A stretch of DNA of 34,421 nucleotides from Candidatus Staskawiczbacteria bacterium. Its GTDB lineage: Bacteria; Patescibacteriota; Minisyncoccia; Minisyncoccales; Staskawiczbacteraceae. Below are positions 30,849 through 34,421 of this stretch, piece after piece. The stretch spans positions 1 to 34,421 of the forward strand of contig CAIKWD010000023.1 in the NCBI GenBank assembly GCA_903831095.1. The letters run 5' to 3'. How positions within the stretch are numbered: the first letter of the stretch is position 1; each line of letters begins with the position of its first letter. Made by a program: the position numbers and the translations under genes. A model generated the notes under the pieces. It searched no databases, was not told where the DNA came from, and saw only the letters and a program-made list of their open reading frames with translations.

Positions 30849-30941
30849 TTATCCGAGATATTTTATTGCCAGCAATAACATGGTTGGCAAACCAAATGCG
30901 GTTATTACGCCAAGCAATATAAAAATTATTGTGCTTTTCAT
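30849..30941 (-). CDS. 30-aa single-helix membrane peptide
   Basis: An unknown small protein. The sequence starts MKSTIIFILLGVITAFGLP and is nearly all one hydrophobic helix, with a Lys near each end and LG at the C-terminus. It is preceded by one of the best ribosome sites of the window, AAAGGAGG, nine bases before ATG. It lies 48 bases after the 37-aa gene on the same strand and ends just before a terminator. The size and single-helix design are those of regulatory membrane peptides or type I toxin-like peptides; no antisense RNA is evident. Confidence 0.65.
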   Translation of the reverse strand: MKSTIIFILLGVITAFGLPTMLLLAIKYLG

Positions 30942-30989
30942 TGTCTTTTCCTCCTTTCTAACTTTTAGTTTGTTTTTGTAGTTTTACAA

Positions 30990-31103
30990 CTACTTATAAA
31001 AAATCAGCACATAGAGCAGAAGTAGAATGGGGGGTAAAAAAGTTACCGCCAAAACCTTCAATGCTCTCTTCGCATCCTCGCTCATAACAACTCTTTTTCT
31101 CAT
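30990..31103 (-). CDS. 37-aa single-helix membrane peptide
   Basis: An unknown small protein. A basic N-terminus (MRKRVVMSEDAKRALK, about 16 residues) is followed by one hydrophobic helix (about 17-35) ending in FYK. The start has an AAGGAG ribosome site, six bases before ATG. A near-consensus promoter with an exact TATAAT lies 50 bases upstream (31155-31182). A weak hairpin (GTAGTT/AACTAC) follows the stop, then the 30-aa gene. The N-in, C-out positive-inside pattern is clear. Confidence 0.68.
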   Translation of the reverse strand: MRKRVVMSEDAKRALKVLAVTFLPPILLLLYVLIFYK

Positions 31104-31154
31104 AAGAACTCCTTCTTTTTTATATCTACAAGCTTTTGTGAATGAACCGCGCAT

Positions 31155-31182
31155 ATTATAGCATGTTCGACAGCCATGTCAA
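31155..31182 (-). promoter_or_regulatory. consensus promoter of the 37-aa/30-aa unit
   Basis: Minus strand TTGACA (31182-31177), 16 bases, TATAAT (31160-31155): both hexamers are perfect. Confidence 0.85.
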
Positions 31183-31203
31183 TAGTCAAAAAATCCTTTT
31201 TTG

Positions 31204-31236
31204 CAAAAAAAATCCAGCAAGTTCCTAACCTGCTGG
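31204..31236 (-). terminator. terminator of the three-gene minus-strand unit
   Basis: CCAGCA/TGCTGG (31214-31219 with 31231-31236) with a run of eight T on the minus strand; the plus strand side also has TTTT. Confidence 0.85.
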
Positions 31237-31262
31237 TTTTATTATTATCTGATTTTCAGACA

Positions 31263-31751
31263 TTATTTTATTTTATTGAGGTCTTCGCCGTGGCTAAAAG
31301 CCTTGGCAAAAAGTTGTTGTGGTTGACCACACAAGAGTTCTGTTTTTAATACATAAACCCATAACTGTTTCGTTATTGGGTCTTCCTTGAAATGTGGGCG
31401 CAAACCACTGCCGATTATGCATATCCTGAAAGATTTTACATCTTTCTCATCTCCATTTTCAGAGATGATGCAATATCTAATACCAGCATCTTTGTATTCA
31501 GCAATCGAGCCGATTACTCTGCGCCAGCCGATTACTTCTGCATTCTCGGTTGGTAAAGCTTCGAGCTTCACCGCATTTGTAATAGCCGCCGTTGCCGGGT
31601 TGGTTGACTTGATTCTTTTTCCGTGATGCTTGTTTATTTGGCATAAGCCAAACACTATTGCGCTTCCAAGGACAATTGACAAAAGAATGGTCATTGTCGT
31701 CCGATATCGACTTTCTGATTCCTTCTCCACTTCTTCAATGCTGTTTTCCAT
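31263..31751 (-). CDS. single-pass membrane protein of unknown function (162 aa)
   Basis: No family is recognised. An acidic cytosolic N-terminus (MENSIEEVEKESESRYR) is followed by one membrane helix (about 19-38) with a basic flank (NKHHGKRIK). An outside domain of about 120 residues contains GWRRVIGSIAEYKDAGIRYCI and two or three further Cys. An AGGAGG ribosome site is eight bases before ATG. It is the third gene of a unit with the 58-aa and 51-aa proteins. Two full lines here (31501-31620) count to about 48-50 percent GC, far above the AT-rich core, hinting at separate origin. Confidence 0.78.
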   Translation of the reverse strand: MENSIEEVEKESESRYRTTMTILLSIVLGSAIVFGLCQINKHHGKRIKSTNPATAAITNAVKLEALPTENAEVIGWRRVIGSIAEYKDAGIRYCIISENGDEKDVKSFRICIIGSGLRPHFKEDPITKQLWVYVLKTELLCGQPQQLFAKAFSHGEDLNKIK

Positions 31752-31767
31752 TTTTAATCCTCCTGTT

Positions 31768-31923
31768 TTATTTTTGTCGTTTTGTTACTTTTTCAATTGA
31801 AGTTGCTTGTTTTGGGAAAAAAATTGTTTTGCATAGGTCATATCCCAAGGCAAGAGCCATTGAGATTGCACCAATCAAACACATTACCTTCAGATCCTTA
31901 CGGATCTTTCTTTTTCTTTTCAT
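31768..31923 (-). CDS. 51-aa basic small membrane protein
   Basis: Unknown function. A strongly basic N-terminus (MKRKRKIRKDLK) precedes one hydrophobic helix (about 13-30) and a polar, Lys-rich tail of about 20 residues. The ribosome site is GAGGG, five bases before ATG. The gene starts inside the end of the 58-aa gene (26-base overlap, different frame), so it is translationally coupled to it, and is followed 16 bases later by the 162-aa gene. Confidence 0.65.
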   Translation of the reverse strand: MKRKRKIRKDLKVMCLIGAISMALALGYDLCKTIFFPKQATSIEKVTKRQK

Positions 31924-32074
31924 TTTTACCCTCACTTTTAATTTCTACATGAATCAATGTCAAAAGACTGGGAATTGGCTTTCCTTGGTCTGGATGATAA
32001 GCCGCCAAGAAAAATAAAAAGAAAAGTAAGATTGAAGTGATTATTAAAATCGCTGCAATTATCCATGTTTTCAC
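31898..32074 (-). CDS. 58-aa small membrane protein (GTG start)
   Basis: Unknown function. One long hydrophobic helix at the N-terminus (about residues 3-25, WIIAAILIITSILLFFLFFL) is followed by a polar segment ending in a run of Lys (NEKKKKDP). The GTG start is fixed by an AAGGAGG ribosome site five bases before it; a nearby ATG is out of frame. It is the first gene of the unit whose perfect promoter is at 32120-32148. The overlap with the 51-aa gene and the shared layout suggest the proteins act together. Confidence 0.65.
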   Translation of the reverse strand: MKTWIIAAILIITSILLFFLFFLAAYHPDQGKPIPSLLTLIHVEIKSEGKNEKKKKDP

Positions 32075-32119
32075 CTAGACCTCCTTATATTAATTTTTTG
32101 CATATTTGTACGTAGAAAA

Positions 32120-32148
32120 ATAATAGCACAATAATATTGTCTTGTCAA
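32120..32148 (-). promoter_or_regulatory. promoter of the 58/51/162-aa unit
   Basis: Minus strand TTGACA (32148-32143), 17 bases, TATTAT (32125-32120). Leader about 40 bases to the GTG. Confidence 0.85.
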
Positions 32149-32185
32149 TGCAAATAAATCAACTTAAATTAACAAAATATTTATC

Positions 32186-32213
32186 TTGACAGCTGTATTG
32201 TAGAGAGTAAAGT
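32186..32213 (+). promoter_or_regulatory. probable promoter of the PKD/FN3 surface-protein gene
   Basis: TTGACA (32186-32191), 16 bases, TAAAGT (32208-32213), 29 bases before ATG. Divergent from the minus-strand unit. Confidence 0.55.
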
Positions 32214-32242
32214 TAATATGGAAAAGCTAATTTTTAAAAAAT

Positions 32243-33121
32243 ATGAAAAAAATATTTAAATTACTTTTATTAACTATTGTTTTCTGCACTTTACTTGGAA
32301 CTGAAACAATTGTTTTGGCATTTCAAAATCCAGTGGTTAGCGCTGGTCCTGATTTATATTTGAGTTCCGGGCAAACCATTTCATTTCAAGCTACTGGGTA
32401 TGACCCTAACGGATTTTCCCTTAATTATTATTGGACTTGTACTGGCGGGAACTTGTCTAATTATAATATTTTACAGCCTATTTATACTGCTCCATATGCA
32501 GCTGGCCAAGCTACATATAATTGTACAATTACTGCAACAAACAACTACGGGACTACAAATTCTTCCAGCATGACTATATATGTAAATTACGGCAACAATT
32601 ATAACAACTACAACACTGTCCAAACCAATTATGCTTCATATGTTTCCAACAGCCAGGCAATTTTAAATGGAACTATTCCTTACACAAACCAGTCTTCAAC
32701 AAATTACGCATTTTTCCAGTGGGGAACAACAACAAATTATGGCAACCAAACTTCTCCGCAGGCTTTGGGATACAGTGGATCATTTATGCAAGCCTTGGGA
32801 AACCTGAATCCTGGAACCTTGTACCACTTTAGAGCTGTTGAACAAAACAACTACGGAACATTTTACGGCCAAGATCTGACATTTACAACAACGGGCACAA
32901 GTTATTACAATAATTATAACTACAACAATCAGCAAACATATCCCAATCAAATTATTTACCAGCCAACAGTACTTGGCGCCAGTACAGTTAATACAGGACT
33001 TACAGATAATTTTTGGGTAGATTCGTTTTTTATGCCTTTATTGCTAATTTTAGCTGGACTTTGGCTATACTTTTCTGGAAAAGCCTTCAAATTTGCCGAC
33101 TGGTTAAAAAAGAAAGTCTAA
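32243..33121 (+). CDS. surface protein with PKD-like and FN3-like domains and the shared C-terminal signal
   Basis: This is a secreted cell-surface protein (292 aa). A signal peptide (about 1-28) is followed by a PKD/Ig-like beta domain (about 30-115: SAGPDLYLSSGQTISFQATG, then CTITATNNYGTT). An Asn/Tyr linker and a fibronectin-III-like domain come next (about 128-215: AILNGTIPYTN, LNPGTLYHFRAVEQNNYGT, typical of FN3 repeats in CPR proteins). After a Tyr/Asn/Gln-rich stalk comes the same 20-residue motif as in the protein at 16409 (residues 243-262), a membrane helix (about 263-280) and a short basic tail (KFADWLKKKV). It has no Shine-Dalgarno and ends at a terminator. It is a likely adhesin or surface-display protein handled like the 16409 product. 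Confidence 0.85.
   Translation: MKKIFKLLLLTIVFCTLLGTETIVLAFQNPVVSAGPDLYLSSGQTISFQATGYDPNGFSLNYYWTCTGGNLSNYNILQPIYTAPYAAGQATYNCTITATNNYGTTNSSSMTIYVNYGNNYNNYNTVQTNYASYVSNSQAILNGTIPYTNQSSTNYAFFQWGTTTNYGNQTSPQALGYSGSFMQALGNLNPGTLYHFRAVEQNNYGTFYGQDLTFTTTGTSYYNNYNYNNQQTYPNQIIYQPTVLGASTVNTGLTDNFWVDSFFMPLLLILAGLWLYFSGKAFKFADWLKKKV
32969..33028 (+). other. 20-residue juxtamembrane motif, copy 2 (candidate sorting signal)
   Basis: Encodes VLGASTVNTGLTDNFWVDSF, residues 243-262. Amino acids are identical to copy 1 (17096-17155) but 16 of 20 codons differ synonymously, so the match is held by selection on the peptide rather than by recent copying. Confidence 0.8.
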
Positions 33122-33130
33122 ACTTAAAAA

Positions 33131-33157
33131 AACTGCCTTAATTTAGGCGGTTTTTTG
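33131..33157 (+). terminator. intrinsic terminator after the PKD/FN3 gene
   Basis: AACTGCC/GGCGGTT (33131-33137 with 33146-33152), followed by TTTT. Confidence 0.8.
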
Positions 33158-33173
33158 TTATATAATAGCATTA

Positions 33174-33201
33174 TTGACAATTATGGTAATAAGCCTAATA
33201 T
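33174..33201 (+). promoter_or_regulatory. promoter of the 369-aa membrane-protein gene
   Basis: TTGACA (33174-33179), 16 bases, TAATAT (33196-33201), with a leader of about 35 bases and an AAGGGG ribosome site before ATG 33242. Confidence 0.75.
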
Positions 33202-33241
33202 ATATAGCAAGCACTTTAACATATAGATAAGGGGTGACAAA

Positions 33242-34351
33242 ATGAATAAGATATTTTTCGAGGCAATGGTGGCATTATCGGTTATTATAACAACCGCAGT
33301 AGTGGTAATATTGTCGTTTGCAGAAAGATTAAACCTTTCGATTCAAACCTCAATTTTACTGGCATTTGTTGTTGGTCCAATTATATGGTACGCCGTATTC
33401 CCACCGAGAAAAAATGACGGCGCATTTACCGAACTTTTTTCTCTTTTTTGGAGAAATACTGGAAAAAAAATAATGTATGAGTATGAAATCAGATTGGCGG
33501 TTGAAAGGCATACGCCACTTGATTTAGATGTAAAATTCTTAACGAAAGTAAAAATATTTTTCATCTCAATATTTACTTTTTCCCCAAAGCCAAACGATTG
33601 GGATAAAAGAGAAATTTTTGGAATATCTTTCTGCTTTTTATGGTTAGGAATATTCCTAACATCTTGCTGGTTTGTGACATCCATGGTAACAGTCGCAAAC
33701 AGGTATTCCTTTGCAGTTGTGATCGTTTTCCATCTATACGCTTGTTTTTTTGTAAGCGTCTATATACATTTTATAGACGTATTTTTAAAACCAAGCTGGT
33801 GGTTGCCGATATTCTGCCGAATTTCGGTAAAAACTTACGATTCAGTTAGGCAATTTGAAGATTACATTTACTCCAAATACAGGATTAGCAATCACGAACA
33901 TGAAAAAGTTGCTGCGATAATTATTGCCATAATTTTCCCATTTTTATTCGCTGCAGTTTTAATGATTGTTTTGGAAATTCTGGCAATTGATGCGGTTTTA
34001 ACTGCAATATTTGCCATTGCGTACACAAAAAGGATTGCCATTTTCCTTGGCATCTTAATTGGTGCGCTAATAGGAAAATTTGCACAAAGTATTATTCCGT
34101 TTGACCACACTTTGACAGTTATAACTTGCTGTATAATTGGGGTACCCATAGGTAGTTGGATAATCACAATGAAAGAATATCTAACATATGATCCGCCTCA
34201 AAAGAAGGTATTAACAGGTTTTCGCATTCGAAAACAAACGCCGTTGGATTTCCAACGGTTTTTTATTGTGCGACAACACGTGCAGAAGATGAGATACATA
34301 GGTAACACCCCTAAACTGCCAAAAACTGGTAGAATAGGGCTGAAAACCTAA
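33242..34351 (+). CDS. polytopic membrane protein of unknown function
   Basis: No family is recognised (369 aa). About eight hydrophobic helices are visible. A pair lies at the N-terminus (8-30, 35-53). A cytosolic stretch of about 55 residues follows (RHTPLDLDVKFLTKV). Two helices lie around residues 125-180. After another polar loop there are four close helices from about 220 to 315. A start with ribosome site AAGGGG and a promoter supports it, in the manner of the small orphan genes. The 3' end is odd: a strong terminator hairpin (34242-34265) sits inside the reading frame. The last 35 or so residues are then unlikely to be translated normally, or the frame has been shifted; a +1 frame has a stop at 34212 just before the hairpin. 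Confidence 0.7.
   Translation: MNKIFFEAMVALSVIITTAVVVILSFAERLNLSIQTSILLAFVVGPIIWYAVFPPRKNDGAFTELFSLFWRNTGKKIMYEYEIRLAVERHTPLDLDVKFLTKVKIFFISIFTFSPKPNDWDKREIFGISFCFLWLGIFLTSCWFVTSMVTVANRYSFAVVIVFHLYACFFVSVYIHFIDVFLKPSWWLPIFCRISVKTYDSVRQFEDYIYSKYRISNHEHEKVAAIIIAIIFPFLFAAVLMIVLEILAIDAVLTAIFAIAYTKRIAIFLGILIGALIGKFAQSIIPFDHTLTVITCCIIGVPIGSWIITMKEYLTYDPPQKKVLTGFRIRKQTPLDFQRFFIVRQHVQKMRYIGNTPKLPKTGRIGLKT
34242..34265 (+). terminator. intrinsic terminator inside the end of the 369-aa reading frame
   Basis: CCGTTGG/CCAACGG (34242-34248 with 34253-34259), loop ATTT, followed by TTTTTATT. It would stop transcription before the annotated stop at 34351. The rest of the window (34352-34421) shows nothing I can identify. 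Confidence 0.75.
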
Positions 34352-34421
34352 ATATTTCATCCTATGCAACACCAATGGTATATCCCCAGTCTATGGCGAG
34401 GCCATTCCTTCTTTGTGCCCC

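Noticed and set aside
31387-32017. Plus-strand reading frames of 79 and 119 residues in the small-gene cluster
   Set aside because: They have no ribosome sites and are antisense to the five minus-strand genes that do.
14133-34276. The 13-mer TTATTGTGCGACA at 14133, 18085 and 34263 as an uptake sequence or repeat family
   Set aside because: Several chance 13-mer repeats are expected in 34 kb of biased DNA, one copy lies in ordinary ftsQ coding sequence, and the flanks do not match.
1-34421. CRISPR arrays, insertion sequences, prophage genes or long direct repeats
   Set aside because: I saw no spaced repeats, transposase, integrase or structural phage genes, and no repeat longer than those listed.

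Overview
The window is AT-rich bacterial DNA whose gene set and protein style fit a Candidate Phyla Radiation (Patescibacteria) genome. Indicators are a MurF with a membrane-embedded N-terminus, two FemX/FemAB ligases in one operon, a gamma-only-length DnaX, a small GIY-YIG protein, a MetX-like mini-metallopeptidase, and a CysRS carrying Asp where one zinc-binding Cys is expected. TGA is used as a stop (for example at the end of the exonuclease gene at 27313), so this is not the TGA=Gly code of Gracilibacteria/SR1. Assignment below CPR is not attempted.

Layout: (1) 8-720: the 3' end of an rRNA operon (5S), then two small orphan genes. (2) 786-4064: the cell-shape operon mreC-mreD-mrdA. (3) 4133-4606, minus: a two-gene orphan unit (a membrane zinc-ribbon protein and a 53-residue protein). 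(4) 4743-14485: one long envelope operon, lysS-serS-alpha/beta hydrolase-femX-murF-DegT aminotransferase-NUDIX-femX-ftsQ. (5) 14588-17365: a surface module of a CAP-domain protein, a sortase, and a DUF11-like surface protein that ends in a conspicuous C-terminal signal. (6) 17384-18135: a mini-metallopeptidase, then a promoter-to-terminator unit holding a structured RNA and tiny ORFs. (7) 18142-22662: dnaB-recR (minus), a small orphan membrane gene (plus), and pgsA-cysS (minus). (8) 22740-26024: gtrA-dnaX, then a large membrane-anchored protein. (9) 26138-26577: tRNA-Gln(UUG), a GC-rich structured element and a GIY-YIG gene. (10) 26672-30775: exonuclease, engB, a minus-strand small RNA of 6S-like size, an RsuA-type pseudouridine synthase, and an LTA-synthase-like sulfatase. 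(11) 30849-32074, minus: five small membrane-protein genes in two units, each with a near-consensus sigma70 promoter. (12) 32243-34351: a PKD/FN3-like surface protein with the same C-terminal signal as the sortase-linked protein, then a polytopic membrane protein.

Three cross-cutting patterns stand out. First, the proteins at 16409 and 32243 share an identical 20-residue juxtamembrane motif, encoded with different codons at 16 of 20 positions. This is a strong candidate for a new sorting signal, possibly read by the neighbouring sortase. Second, the recognisable core genes have no Shine-Dalgarno sequence, whereas nearly every small unknown gene has a strong AGGAGG-like one and is packed with its own promoter and/or terminator between core operons. 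Two of these islands (4133-4294 and about 31500-31620) are also clearly richer in GC than the core, by hand counts on sampled lines. Third, several promoter/terminator-bounded RNAs match no family I recognise.

Functionally, most of the window builds the cell envelope: shape control (MreCD, PBP2), lipid-linked peptidoglycan precursor and cross-bridge synthesis (MurF, two FemX, possibly fed by SerRS/LysRS), division (FtsQ), anionic polymer and lipid metabolism (LtaS-like, PgsA, GtrA) and surface display (sortase and substrates). Replication and repair genes (dnaB, recR, dnaX, exonuclease) and translation genes (lysS, serS, cysS, tRNA-Gln, 5S, engB, rsuA) are interspersed.
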